Positions 16,824-25,209 of a stretch of 64,000 nucleotides of DNA are shown one piece after another; the stretch's first letter is position 1, and each line of letters starts with the position of its first letter. Source of the stretch: Bryobacterales bacterium (lineage in GTDB: Bacteria; Acidobacteriota; Terriglobia; Bryobacterales; Bryobacteraceae); NCBI GenBank assembly GCA_016716385.1, contig JADJWL010000026.1, positions 186,001 through 250,000 on the forward strand, in the 5' to 3' direction. Made by a program: the position numbers and the translations under genes. The notes under the pieces were generated by a model. The model saw nothing but the letters and a program-made list of their open reading frames with translations, was not told the DNA's origin and made no database searches.

Positions 16824-17858
16824 ATGCTGGATGCACGCTGTTATCTCTTTCCCGTCCTCTTTCTCGTACTTGTGAGTCTGGCGCCGGCGGCCGAAATCGA
16901 GGAACGCCACCTCCGGATGTTCGCGCCGCTACCCAAGGATATGCCTTCGGCGGAGAACCCGTTCACGCCGGAGAAAATCGACCTTGGCCGCATGCTGTAT
17001 TACGAAAAGAGGCTTTCCAAATCACACACGATCGCCTGCAATTCGTGCCATTTGCTGGACCAGTACGGCGCCGATGGCAAGGCCACGTCGGCCGGTTTCC
17101 GCGACAAGACGGGCGACCGCAATTCCCCCACTGTCTACAACGCCGCCGGGCATATCGCGCAGTTCTGGGACGGCCGCGCCAAGACCGTCGAAGAGCAGGC
17201 CAAGGGCCCGGTGATGAACCCGGTCGAGATGGCCATGCCGTCCGAGAAATTCGTCCTGGAAGTGCTCAAGTCGATCCCCGGCTACCGCAAGTCGTTCGCC
17301 AAGGCTTTCCCGGGCGAAGCCGATCCCGTGACCTTCGACAACTTCGCCCTGGCCGTGGCGGCATTCGAGCGCAAGCTCACCACCCCTTCCCGCTGGGACA
17401 AGTTTCTGGCCGGCGATCAGCGCGCCCTGACCGAGGCGGAAAAGCAGGGATTCGTCACCTTTGTCGACACCGGTTGCGCCACCTGCCACAACGGCCCGTA
17501 CGTCGGCGGTTCGATGTTCCAGAAGCTCGGCCTGGTGAAGGCCTGGCCGGACCGTTCGGACCTCGGCCGGGCGAAGGTCACGGGCAAAGCGGAAGACGAG
17601 CTGGTGTTCAAGGTGCCTTCGCTGCGCAACATCGAGAAGACCGGGCCGTATTATCACGATGGCAAGGTCGCAACGCTTGAACAAGCCGTCAAGCTGATGG
17701 CTGAATATGAACTCGGAAGAACGATCAGCGACGCGGATACCGCTTCCATCGTGACGTGGCTCAAGAGCCTGACCGGCGAGATCCCCTGGAAGTACATCAA
17801 GGAGCCGAAGCTTCCCAAGGGTTCGGCGGCGACACCAAAGCCGGACCTCAGCGAGTAG
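16824..17858 (+). CDS. Di-haem cytochrome c peroxidase family protein
   Basis: The 344-residue precursor has a hydrophobic export segment (residues about 7-23). It carries two c-type haem sites, CNSCH at residues 72-76 and CATCH at 218-222, in the order and spacing of bacterial CcpA/MauG-type di-haem peroxidases. GPVMNPVEM and VPSLRNIEKTGPYYHDG (which brings the distal histidine region) are further family motifs. It would reduce hydrogen peroxide in the periplasm with electrons from a small cytochrome. The thioredoxin-like and Nudix genes upstream make an oxidative-stress cluster plausible. Confidence 0.93.
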   Translation: MLDARCYLFPVLFLVLVSLAPAAEIEERHLRMFAPLPKDMPSAENPFTPEKIDLGRMLYYEKRLSKSHTIACNSCHLLDQYGADGKATSAGFRDKTGDRNSPTVYNAAGHIAQFWDGRAKTVEEQAKGPVMNPVEMAMPSEKFVLEVLKSIPGYRKSFAKAFPGEADPVTFDNFALAVAAFERKLTTPSRWDKFLAGDQRALTEAEKQGFVTFVDTGCATCHNGPYVGGSMFQKLGLVKAWPDRSDLGRAKVTGKAEDELVFKVPSLRNIEKTGPYYHDGKVATLEQAVKLMAEYELGRTISDADTASIVTWLKSLTGEIPWKYIKEPKLPKGSAATPKPDLSE

Positions 17859-17867
17859 CCGCGCCGC

Positions 17868-17873
17868 TATAAT
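17868..17873 (+). promoter_or_regulatory. Consensus -10 box eight bases before a start codon
   Basis: A perfect TATAAT is followed by eight bases and then the ATG at 17882, with no Shine-Dalgarno between. No convincing -35 is visible. If used, the transcript would be leaderless. Confidence 0.4.
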
Positions 17874-17881
17874 GGCGCCTG

Positions 17882-19492
17882 ATGCGATGCGCCCTGATCT
17901 GCCTCCTGTCCACGGCCGCGCTGTGGGGACAATCCGGTTCTGTCAGGACGCCGCTCGGGCTGACGCGCGACGCCCGTCCCATCGAGGCGCTGCTGCCTCC
18001 CGGTTGGTCGGACGTGACTTCCGAGAAGGCGCGGATTCTTCTCGTTGCCGGTCTTGACGGACCCTCCGCCGCCAGCCGCCTCGTGGAAGATGAACTGGCG
18101 TGGTTCAGCAACTCCAGCGAGCGCGCCGCCTACACGATCGCCGCGGTAGCACTGGCGAATCCCGGTGGGACGTCCTGGCCGCAGTTTCCGCCGCCAGGCG
18201 ACGCGTACCAGAAGCGCCACGGCCGTGAGGCGCACTACCTGTGGCGCTGGATCGGGCTGCAGGCGCCGGACCTCGTGGTCGAGATCCGGACCGGCCCGCA
18301 GCAAGGCTGGGAGGCGGTTGCTTCACTCAAGAAGCTGCTGCCGTTCACACGCCCGCTCGACGATCCGGGCGAACTGGTGGCTGCGCTGCCCGCGGCCGCG
18401 CCCGCGGAAGTGGGAACGATTCCAGCGCTGCGCGCGACTGTCCGGGGTCCTGGCGGGCTGGCGGCCCTGCTCCGGGAACTGCGGCGGGCGCGCTTCCAGG
18501 CTCCGTCGCCGGCCCGGGCCGAACTGCGCCGGCGCGAGGCGCTCTCCCCCGCGGAGGTCGCGCGGCAACTCGCCGCTGTCTATGGACATGAGTTGCCCGA
18601 TGCCGTCTACATTCCGGCTGTCGCGCTGATAGGGCGGCTCCGATTGGGGGCTCAGGCGGATGTGGAGCGCATCGTGGCGCCTTACGTCTCCGGCGAGCGG
18701 CGCGCCCTGCCAGAGCGCGTCACCGGCAGCCACTTGTCCGGTCACCTGGTCTTTGCCGAGCTGGCGCGCCGGACGAGCAATCCACGGTACGCCGAACTGG
18801 TGCGCGCCGCGGCCGACCTTGGCTTTGACGGATCCGGGCAGCCGCTCGAAGCCATGCCCGCGCACCTCGAGATGAGCGATGCGGTGTTCATGGGCGGGCC
18901 GGTCCTGGCGGCGGCGGGCGCTCTCACCGGTGAGAGACGCTACTTCGACCAGTGCGTACGCCACATCCAGTTCATGTTGAAGCTGACGCGCCGCGCCGAC
19001 GGCCTGCACCGCCACTCGCCGCTCGATGAAGCAGCGTGGGGCCGCGGCAACGCGTTCGTACTGCTCGGGCTGGCGCTGAGCTTGCGCGACCTTCCGGCCG
19101 ACCACCCCGGTACGGGCCCGCTGCTGGCTGCGTACCGCGAACTGGCCGCGTCGCTGCTGCGGCACCAGGACGGGTCCGGCTTGTGGCGCCAGGTCGTGGA
19201 CGTGCCGGGCAGTTATCCAGAGCTGTCCGCCACCTCGATGATCGCGGTCGCCTTGTTGCACGGCATGCGCGGCGGCTGGATCGGGGTGGACGAGTATCAG
19301 CCCGCGGTCGGTCGCGCGTGGGCCGGGGTGCGGCGGAGGATCGGCCCCGAAGGACGGCTCGTCGATGTCTGCACCGGCACCGGGAAGCAAACGAGCCTCG
19401 ACGAGTACCTGGAGCGGACGGCCATCCTCGGAACGGATCCCCGCGGCGGAGCCATGGCGCTGCTGTTCGCTACCGAGTTGCAGGCACAGTGA
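17882..19492 (+). CDS. Secreted GH88/GH105-like protein
   Basis: The 536-residue product has a signal peptide (MRCALICLLSTAALWGQSG). The second half (residues about 225-530) follows the alpha/alpha-barrel pattern of unsaturated glucuronyl or rhamnogalacturonyl hydrolases: AMPAHLEMSDAVFMGGPVLAAAGALTG, HRHSPLDEAAWGRGNAFVLLGLAL, and later LWRQVVDVPGSYPELSATSMIAVAL. The first half (ILLVAGLDGPSAASRLVEDEL onward) resembles the N-terminal part of carboxypeptidase-like or DUF-type domains and is unassigned. A role in pectin-like glycan breakdown is likely but not proven. The gene is convergent with nsrR and overlaps its 3' end by 23 bases. Confidence 0.75.
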   Translation: MRCALICLLSTAALWGQSGSVRTPLGLTRDARPIEALLPPGWSDVTSEKARILLVAGLDGPSAASRLVEDELAWFSNSSERAAYTIAAVALANPGGTSWPQFPPPGDAYQKRHGREAHYLWRWIGLQAPDLVVEIRTGPQQGWEAVASLKKLLPFTRPLDDPGELVAALPAAAPAEVGTIPALRATVRGPGGLAALLRELRRARFQAPSPARAELRRREALSPAEVARQLAAVYGHELPDAVYIPAVALIGRLRLGAQADVERIVAPYVSGERRALPERVTGSHLSGHLVFAELARRTSNPRYAELVRAAADLGFDGSGQPLEAMPAHLEMSDAVFMGGPVLAAAGALTGERRYFDQCVRHIQFMLKLTRRADGLHRHSPLDEAAWGRGNAFVLLGLALSLRDLPADHPGTGPLLAAYRELAASLLRHQDGSGLWRQVVDVPGSYPELSATSMIAVALLHGMRGGWIGVDEYQPAVGRAWAGVRRRIGPEGRLVDVCTGTGKQTSLDEYLERTAILGTDPRGGAMALLFATELQAQ

Positions 19493-19937
19493 TCTGGACA
19501 AACAAGGCGGCGAGGCTGCGGCGCTTCGGCCCGTCGAGCAGATCGGCCAAGGTGTGCCGGTTCAGTTCCGCGAGAAACGCTTCGAGCGCTTCGTAGAGGC
19601 GCCGTTTCAAGGTGCAGGCGGACACGATGGGGCACGTGTTCGTCGTTTCGTCGAAGCACTCGACCAGGCGCAGGCTCGGTTCGGCGTCCCGCACGACGTC
19701 TCCGAGCCGGATGCGGCCCGGATCCCGCGCCAGAACCGCGCCTCCAGAGCGCCCCGGCGTCACCCGGACATATCCATGTTCAGCCAGGGTCTGGACAACG
19801 CGCACGAGATGATTTCTGGAGATCCCGTAGGCGGCGCTCACCCGCTGAGTGGAAATGACCTGGCCAGGATGCGTGCCGAGGTAGAGGAGTACGCGCAACG
19901 CGTAGTCAGCGTGAAGACTGAGTTGCACCTGATCCAA
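19470..19937 (-). CDS. nsrR: Rrf2-family nitric oxide-sensing repressor, NsrR-like
   Basis: The 155-residue protein has the Rrf2 winged helix (LSLHADYALRVLLYLGTH, then AAYGISRNHLVRVVQTLAEHGYV and the GRSGGAVLARDP wing). Three cysteines, Cys94, Cys102 and Cys108, have spacing C-x7-C-x5-C, the same spacing as the [4Fe-4S] ligands of Bacillus NsrR. NsrR loses DNA binding when its cluster reacts with NO. The gene is last in an operon with a truncated globin and a ferredoxin-type reductase, 24 bases after the reductase. A NsrR-type operator precedes the operon, so autoregulation is expected. Confidence 0.88.
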   Translation of the reverse strand: MDQVQLSLHADYALRVLLYLGTHPGQVISTQRVSAAYGISRNHLVRVVQTLAEHGYVRVTPGRSGGAVLARDPGRIRLGDVVRDAEPSLRLVECFDETTNTCPIVSACTLKRRLYEALEAFLAELNRHTLADLLDGPKRRSLAALFVQITVPATR

Positions 19938-19961
19938 TTACAGCACGCCGCGGGGGCTACG

Positions 19962-20927
19962 TTATGTCGCCGAAGGCAGGAACGCGTCGGCGTAAATGTC
20001 GCGCGATGCGATGCCCGCCAGGAACAGCTTCTTCCTGAGCGACCCCACCAGAGCCGGATCGCCGCAGAGGAAGCCGCGCCATCCGTCGAGATTGGGGAAG
20101 CGGCGGAGGATGAGCTGGTCGATCGGTCCGCTCACTGCGTCGCCGGCATCAGGAGCTTCAAGGACCGACGCTGTGTACTCGAGATTCGCGTGGGCCGCGG
20201 CCAGACGGGTCAAATGGTCGTGCAAGTACAACCCATCGCGGCGGACCGCGCCGTGAAACAACTGGATCGGACCCCGGTGGCCGTTCCTCAGCGCATCGCG
20301 GACAATGCCGTACAACGGCGCCAATCCTGTCCCGGTACCGACGAGAATCATCGGCTGGTCCTCGCGACCCGGAACGTAGAAGCATTCGCCGGAGGGACCG
20401 AGGAGGCTGACGGGTGTGCCCGCTCCCGCCTCGGTGGAAAGCCACCCGCTCATGCGCCCATTCGGAATCCGCCTGACGTGCAATTCGATTTCGCCCTCCT
20501 CCGGGAGACTGGCAATCGAATAGCTACGCGCGAGCTGGCAGTCCCGAACCAGCGTCACGTATTGCCCGGCCCGGAACTCGAACGGCGCGCCGCAACGGAG
20601 CCGTACCCGCAGCACGTCATCGGCGAGTCTGTCGAGAGAGGTAATGGTGGCCGGCACCTCGGCGTCGTCCTCCGCCGCGGCAACTTCCAGATCGCTGTCC
20701 GGGTGGCACACACAGGCGAGGAAATAGCCGCGCGCCTTCCACGAATCCTTCAGCCCGGTCTGAGCCTTGGCCGGGACGGCGCCATCCACAGCCCGCATCA
20801 TGCAGGAACCGCAACTGCCCGCCTTACATGAATGGCGCGCCGGAACACCGGCGCGCAACAGGGCATCGAGGACGGATTCGCTCTCCCGAAGCTCGTAGAG
20901 GCGATCCCCGTAACGAATCGCCGCCAT
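19962..20927 (-). CDS. Ferredoxin-type NAD(P)H reductase (2Fe-2S, FAD, NAD domains)
   Basis: The 321-residue protein has an N-terminal plant-type ferredoxin domain with Cys34, Cys39, Cys42 and Cys72 (CKAGSCGSC, then FLAC). An FAD domain follows (RSYSIAS, GRMSGWLS), then an NAD(P) domain (VGTGTGLAPLYGIVRDA and FLCGDPALVG). This is the layout of oxygenase reductases such as phenol or methane monooxygenase component C. Its start overlaps the globin stop by one base (TAATG at 20925-20929). The pairing suggests it re-reduces the globin, so that globin plus reductase would do the work of a flavohaemoglobin. That partnership is inference from gene order. Confidence 0.88.
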   Translation of the reverse strand: MAAIRYGDRLYELRESESVLDALLRAGVPARHSCKAGSCGSCMMRAVDGAVPAKAQTGLKDSWKARGYFLACVCHPDSDLEVAAAEDDAEVPATITSLDRLADDVLRVRLRCGAPFEFRAGQYVTLVRDCQLARSYSIASLPEEGEIELHVRRIPNGRMSGWLSTEAGAGTPVSLLGPSGECFYVPGREDQPMILVGTGTGLAPLYGIVRDALRNGHRGPIQLFHGAVRRDGLYLHDHLTRLAAAHANLEYTASVLEAPDAGDAVSGPIDQLILRRFPNLDGWRGFLCGDPALVGSLRKKLFLAGIASRDIYADAFLPSAT

Positions 20928-21298
20928 TAGCGGCCCAGGACGTCGTTTCGTGTGGATTCGGCAATCGCGGCGACCTGGCCGATCAGGTCCTCTCCAGCAC
21001 CCATTTCCCGGAGGGTCGATCCGAGCAACTCGATGATGGCATCGACGTGGGAATCGTCGAGGCCCATCTTCAGCAGGTGTGCGTGTCCGTCGCGCATATC
21101 CTTGCCGGTGTAATTGTGAGGCCCGCCGAATGCCATGGTCAGAAAGGCTTTCTGCTTGGCGCGCTGGCGATCCATGTCGACGCCGTCAAAGAAGCGGGAC
21201 ACGCGGTCATCTGTGAGGACCTTGCGATAGAAGCGGTCCACCGCGGCCTCAACCGCATCCGCGCCGCCGAGTTGTTCGAAGAGAGAAGACGAATTCAT
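20927..21298 (-). CDS. Group I truncated haemoglobin
   Basis: The 123-residue protein matches the group I (N) truncated globins along its length. It has DRFYRKVLTDDRVSRFF with Tyr24 at B10, QRAKQKAFLTMAFGG with E-helix glutamines, the YTGKDMRDGHAHL helix with the proximal His72, and the LREMGAGEDLIGQVAAIA end. Such globins bind O2 and convert NO to nitrate. I start it at 21298 because the in-frame ATG at 21307 lies inside the operator. The -10 position also implies that transcription begins close to 21298. It is the first gene of the globin-reductase-nsrR operon. Confidence 0.9.
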   Translation of the reverse strand: MNSSSLFEQLGGADAVEAAVDRFYRKVLTDDRVSRFFDGVDMDRQRAKQKAFLTMAFGGPHNYTGKDMRDGHAHLLKMGLDDSHVDAIIELLGSTLREMGAGEDLIGQVAAIAESTRNDVLGR

Positions 21299-21321
21299 AA
21301 GATGCATTTAGAATGCATCGT
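21299..21321 (-). promoter_or_regulatory. NsrR-type operator (23-bp inverted repeat)
   Basis: On the plus strand, bases 21299-21309 read AAGATGCATTT, a centre base follows, and 21311-21321 read GAATGCATCGT. The left arm matches the 11-1-11 NsrR consensus half-site exactly and the right arm matches at 9 of 11 positions. It abuts the globin start codon and covers the likely -10. This places a classic NO-responsive repressor site in front of the operon that encodes NsrR. Confidence 0.8.
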
Positions 21322-21338
21322 TTTCAATGCCGTGTCAA
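21310..21338 (-). promoter_or_regulatory. Promoter of the globin-reductase-nsrR operon
   Basis: A perfect -35 TTGACA occurs on the minus strand (plus-strand bases 21333-21338). Seventeen bases further on is a weak -10, CATTCT (21310-21315), inside the NsrR-type operator. The transcript would begin close to the globin start codon. Confidence 0.6.
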
Positions 21339-21347
21339 ACGTGGCGC

Positions 21348-21959
21348 TTATTCCGCTCTGGACAGCCGCAGGCGGATCGGGCGGGTTGCCCCCAGGTACT
21401 CGAGTTCAAAGGCGCCGCCGGCCACGGGACCGAGCGCCGGGGCGAAGTACAGGTATCCGGCCACAGGCTTGCCCGCGGCTCCTTCCGGCAGCGCGGAGTC
21501 CGTCACCAAGCTGGACGGCGCGGGGGCCATCGGGCCGTTCTGCCTGACCTGTGCCTCGCGTACGGTGGTGATCAGCACACCGCCGTCCCGCTCGCTCGCG
21601 AAGGACACCGGAGCCGGACCGGTCGGCGGAGTGACGGCAGCCCTGGGCATTGCGGAGGCGGAGACAGGCAGGACGCGCAAGCGTCCCTCGTCAGCGTACA
21701 GCACGAAGTCCGCAGCCGTCACCCGCAGGTCTCCGTCGCCCGGGTAGACGCCCACTTCCGCGACAACCCAGGCTGTGCTCAAGCCCATGCGCCGTGTTTC
21801 ATCCAGGGAAAGCAGGCGGACCCCAAGTCCGATGCCGTCCCGGTATGCGGCAGCCCCGTAGTCTGTCGCGCTCCGCAGGGGCTGCTTTCCCGAAGCTTCC
21901 GCGGCTGCCAAAGGCAACGCGGCGATCACTGCAACCAGCAGGCCGGCAGCAATTTTCAT
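21348..21959 (-). CDS. Secreted protein of unknown function
   Basis: The 203-residue product has a clear signal peptide (MKIAAGLLVAVIAALPLAAAEA) followed by a beta-rich body (LRVTAADFVLYADEGRLRVLPVSASAMP, VAGYLYFAPALGPVAGGAFELEYLG). The pattern suggests a small all-beta fold similar in style to the secreted DUF4352-like or lipoprotein families, but I do not recognise it. The frame extends upstream to 22091, but the signal peptide marks the start at 21959. It lies 20 bases downstream of the Mur-ligase-like gene on the same strand and may share its transcript. Confidence 0.65.
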   Translation of the reverse strand: MKIAAGLLVAVIAALPLAAAEASGKQPLRSATDYGAAAYRDGIGLGVRLLSLDETRRMGLSTAWVVAEVGVYPGDGDLRVTAADFVLYADEGRLRVLPVSASAMPRAAVTPPTGPAPVSFASERDGGVLITTVREAQVRQNGPMAPAPSSLVTDSALPEGAAGKPVAGYLYFAPALGPVAGGAFELEYLGATRPIRLRLSRAE

Positions 21960-21979
21960 CGTTCTTCCCTCGACCCCTA

Positions 21980-23290
21980 TCATAGTCTCCCGTGCGCCGC
22001 TTCGGGCGGCGGGACGAGAGTTGCCTGCCGCAGTTGCCGGGGCGTGATGTCCAACTCCCAGCAGATGTCGCAAAGCATCCGCTTCGGGCAATAGTCCTTC
22101 CAGCAGCCGACTGGGCCCAGTTGCGCCAGGAAGAGGCGCGCCGCGTGATCGGTGGTACGACCCTTGATGAGCAGCAGGTCGCCCGCCCGCAACTCAAGAC
22201 GCAGAAACTCGGCGGCGGGGCGCAACGCCGGAAATGCATGCACTTGTTCCGCTGCCATGCCTTGGTCAATCGCGCGTCGCCGTCCATACTCCGCCATCTC
22301 GCCCACCAGCACCAGCACCTCCGCCGCGCGCGGGGCAATCCGGGCCAGATACTTCAGCCGCTGCTTCCGGTTCCCACCAAAGTCCGACAGGTCGGTGATC
22401 GCGAGCACGCGCCGAGGTGCGGCCGCCTGTTCCAGCACGCGCAGCGACGTCTCGACGGTGTCGATCGACGCATTGTAATCGTCCCGCAGCACAATTGCGC
22501 CATTGGGCAGCCGCACAGGCTGTAAACGCCCGGGAAACGGCTCGGCCGCGCGGATGGCGCTCGCCGCCTTGCCGATCTCCACACCAAGCCCGGCCGCGGC
22601 CGCAAGCGCCGCCAGGACCGCGGTCAGCCAGTGCGTTCCGACGAATTGGGTGAAGATGCGGCGGTCGCCGCCTGCATGATGGAGTGTGAACGACAGCCGG
22701 TCCGGCCAGAGCGACGTAGCATCGCTCGCGCGAAGGTCGCAGCCCGAAGCGGTTCCGACGCGCAGCACCCGCCCGCCACGCGCCGTCATGCGGCGCACGA
22801 GCGGATCGTCGCCATTCAACACGGCGAGGCCGCCGGGACGGAGTGCGTGCAGCAGGATTTCCTTCTCTGCCGCGTGTTGTTCGAGGCTCTCGTAGGCAGT
22901 CGAGTGCGTCTTCAGGACGTTCAAGACAAGGACGGCGTCGGGACGCACCAGGCGCGCGGAGCGGCGCATGGTTCCCGGCGCTCCCGCCGCCACTTCGAGC
23001 ACGGCATAGCGGTGCCAAGGCCGGACACGAAGCAGGTTCAAGGCAACCGCTCCGGTTGCGTTCTGGTTCCGGAACGAACGGAAAGTCCTGCCATGCGTCG
23101 AGAGGATCACGGCGAGGCATTCTTTCGTCGTTGTCTTGGCCAGACTGCCGGTGACCGCGATGAACGTGGTGCGGAGCAACAGCCGCCGCCAGACGTAGGC
23201 GGTCCAATAGGACACAGGCCGCAACGCGCGGACGACAGGCCCCAGGAGCGCCTGGCGGATCCAGTATTCGACGCGGCCCCTTCGGATCAT
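21980..23290 (-). CDS. Mur-ligase-like ATP-dependent ligase with cysteine-rich tail
   Basis: The 436-residue protein has the three-part Mur ligase pattern: a nucleotide site VTGSLAKTTTKE at residues 46-57, the NQNATGAVALNLL and EVAAGAPGTM region, VLNVLKTHSTAYESLEQHAAEK, and a C-terminal GxRxxR-like FGGNRKQRLKYLARI. It is closest in style to MurF, which joins a D-Ala-D-Ala dipeptide to the cell-wall precursor. The usual Gly before the P-loop Lys is replaced by Ala51. It is unusual in having four cysteines near its end (Cys396, Cys401, Cys407, Cys410) and no murein genes around it, so a different amino acid or peptide ligation is likely. Confidence 0.8.
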   Translation of the reverse strand: MIRRGRVEYWIRQALLGPVVRALRPVSYWTAYVWRRLLLRTTFIAVTGSLAKTTTKECLAVILSTHGRTFRSFRNQNATGAVALNLLRVRPWHRYAVLEVAAGAPGTMRRSARLVRPDAVLVLNVLKTHSTAYESLEQHAAEKEILLHALRPGGLAVLNGDDPLVRRMTARGGRVLRVGTASGCDLRASDATSLWPDRLSFTLHHAGGDRRIFTQFVGTHWLTAVLAALAAAAGLGVEIGKAASAIRAAEPFPGRLQPVRLPNGAIVLRDDYNASIDTVETSLRVLEQAAAPRRVLAITDLSDFGGNRKQRLKYLARIAPRAAEVLVLVGEMAEYGRRRAIDQGMAAEQVHAFPALRPAAEFLRLELRAGDLLLIKGRTTDHAARLFLAQLGPVGCWKDYCPKRMLCDICWELDITPRQLRQATLVPPPEAAHGRL

Positions 23291-23316
23291 GGCCCATGTA
23301 TTCTAGAGGAATCCGT

Positions 23317-25206
23317 ATGCGTTGTGTCTGGCGCGTGGCAATCGCAGTGGGTGTTGTGCTGCTTCCGGCGGCAGGGCAGGAACCGGGCTACACGTTCGAT
23401 CGCGCACAGCAATTCCTCAAGACCTATTGCCAGGCGTGCCATGAGGGCGGTTCCGCGGTCGCGGGTGTACGCCTGGACCGCTTCGCGGCGCCGGCCAGCC
23501 TGCGGACGGAGGCGCACCGGTGGAGCCGTCTGGCGATCCGCGTGCGAAATGGCGAGATGCCACCGAAGGGCTCGCCCGCGCCGGATCTCGACGCACGCGA
23601 AGCGTTCACCGGTTGGGTGGAAGCGGCGTTGCGCAGAGAGGCGTGCGCCGGCGGCATGACACCCGGACCTGCGCCCATCCGCCGTCTCAATCGTGATGAG
23701 TACACGGCGACCCTGCGCGACCTTCTCGACATCCATCTCGACGTGGGGCAGAGTTTGCCGGCCGACGGCGCCGGCGGCGAGGGCTTCGACAACGCTGCCG
23801 AAACGTTGTTCCTGTCCCCGCTGCATTCGGAGAAGTACCTCGAAGCCGCGCGTTTTGCGATGGACTTCGCCGCCAAGGAATACAAGTCGCGCGCCCGAAT
23901 CCTGATCGCGGCGCCCGGCGACGGCATCAGCCCGGATCAGGCCGCGCGCCGTATTCTCGAAGCGTTCCTGCCCCGCGCGTTCCGGCGTCCCGTGGAGGCG
24001 AGCGACCTCGAGCCCTACATGGCGCTCTTCCGCGCGGCGCGCGAACAGGATCCGGCCTTCGAGCCCGCGATTCTCTTTGCGCTACGCGGTGCACTCGTGT
24101 CGCCGCTGTTCCTGTTTCGCGCGGAGCCGCCCAACTCCGGGTCCGAAGCGCGCCGTCTGGATCAATACGCGCTGGCCTCGCGCCTGTCGTACTTTCTGTG
24201 GGGCAGCATGCCGGACGAATTGCTGTTCGATATCGCGGCGGAGGGCAAGCTGCATGAACCCGCGGTGGTCCGGGCGATGGCCGGGCGGATGCTGCGCAAC
24301 GACAAGTCATTGAACTTTGTGCAGCGCTTCGTCGAGCAGTGGCTTCGCACGCGAGAGCTGACGGCCGGCCACGAGCCGGACGCACAACTGTTCCCCGAGT
24401 ATGTCCGGGATGAGGAATTGCGCTCGGACATCCGTCTGCAGCCGGTCCTGTTTCTGCGCGAGTTGTTGATGCGGGATGAGTCGCTGCTGCACCTGATCGA
24501 TTCGCGCTACACGATCGGCACGAGCAATCTCGCCAAGTTTTTCGGGTTCGAGATGCCGTTGAACCCCGGGCGCCGGAAACAGCCGCAGTGGGTGGAACTG
24601 CCGGAGGGCACGAACCGCGGCGGCCTGATGGGGATGCCCGCGGTGCTGACGGTGTCGTCGTACCCCTACCGCACAAGCCCTGTCCTGCGCGGGACCTGGG
24701 TGATGGATGCGATTCTCGGGACGCCGCCCCCGCCGCCGCCCGCCGACGTGCCGCCGCTCGAAGAAATCGCGGCGGGCGCGCCGCCGAAGTCCGTGCGTGA
24801 GAGGCTGACGCAGCACCGCGCCAATCCCGTTTGCGCAAGCTGCCACAGCCGGATCGACCCGATCGGCTTCGCGCTCGAAAACTACGACGCAATCGGGCGA
24901 TGGCGAGACGAGGATGGCGGCAAGCCGGTCGACAACTCCGGCGAGATGCCTGACGGCCGCAAGTTTCACGGTCCGGACCAGCTCAAAACGATCCTGATGG
25001 ATCATAAGGACCTGTTTGTGCGCAACCTGGCGGCGAAGATGCTCGGCTACGCGCTCGGCCGCGGTTTGACCCTGGCGGACTCGTGTACGGTGGATGCGAT
25101 CGTCGCGGAAGTGAGAGAGAATAACTACCGTGCGCAGTCGCTCATCGAAGCGATCGTGCTGAGCGTTCCGTTCCAATACCAGGCCGGAGCGGCCCGGAAG
25201 GAGTGA
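23317..25206 (+). CDS. DUF1592/DUF1588-type secreted cytochrome-like protein
   Basis: The 629-residue product has a signal peptide and an N-terminal c-type haem motif CQACH (TYCQACHEGGSA). The planctomycete/acidobacterial domain series follows: DUF1587 (APIRRLNRDEYTATLRDLL), DUF1592 (LDQYALASRLSYFLWGSMPDELLF), DUF1588 with CASCHSRIDPIGFALENYDAIGRWR, and DUF1585 at the end (RALGRGLT-like, YALGRGLTLADSC). Such proteins are periplasmic and always occur beside DUF1552 partners, but their reaction is not established. GAGGA about six bases before the ATG at 23317 favours this start over 23296. The DUF1552 gene follows 3 bases after the stop. Confidence 0.9.
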   Translation: MRCVWRVAIAVGVVLLPAAGQEPGYTFDRAQQFLKTYCQACHEGGSAVAGVRLDRFAAPASLRTEAHRWSRLAIRVRNGEMPPKGSPAPDLDAREAFTGWVEAALRREACAGGMTPGPAPIRRLNRDEYTATLRDLLDIHLDVGQSLPADGAGGEGFDNAAETLFLSPLHSEKYLEAARFAMDFAAKEYKSRARILIAAPGDGISPDQAARRILEAFLPRAFRRPVEASDLEPYMALFRAAREQDPAFEPAILFALRGALVSPLFLFRAEPPNSGSEARRLDQYALASRLSYFLWGSMPDELLFDIAAEGKLHEPAVVRAMAGRMLRNDKSLNFVQRFVEQWLRTRELTAGHEPDAQLFPEYVRDEELRSDIRLQPVLFLRELLMRDESLLHLIDSRYTIGTSNLAKFFGFEMPLNPGRRKQPQWVELPEGTNRGGLMGMPAVLTVSSYPYRTSPVLRGTWVMDAILGTPPPPPPADVPPLEEIAAGAPPKSVRERLTQHRANPVCASCHSRIDPIGFALENYDAIGRWRDEDGGKPVDNSGEMPDGRKFHGPDQLKTILMDHKDLFVRNLAAKMLGYALGRGLTLADSCTVDAIVAEVRENNYRAQSLIEAIVLSVPFQYQAGAARKE

Positions 25207-25209
25207 ACC

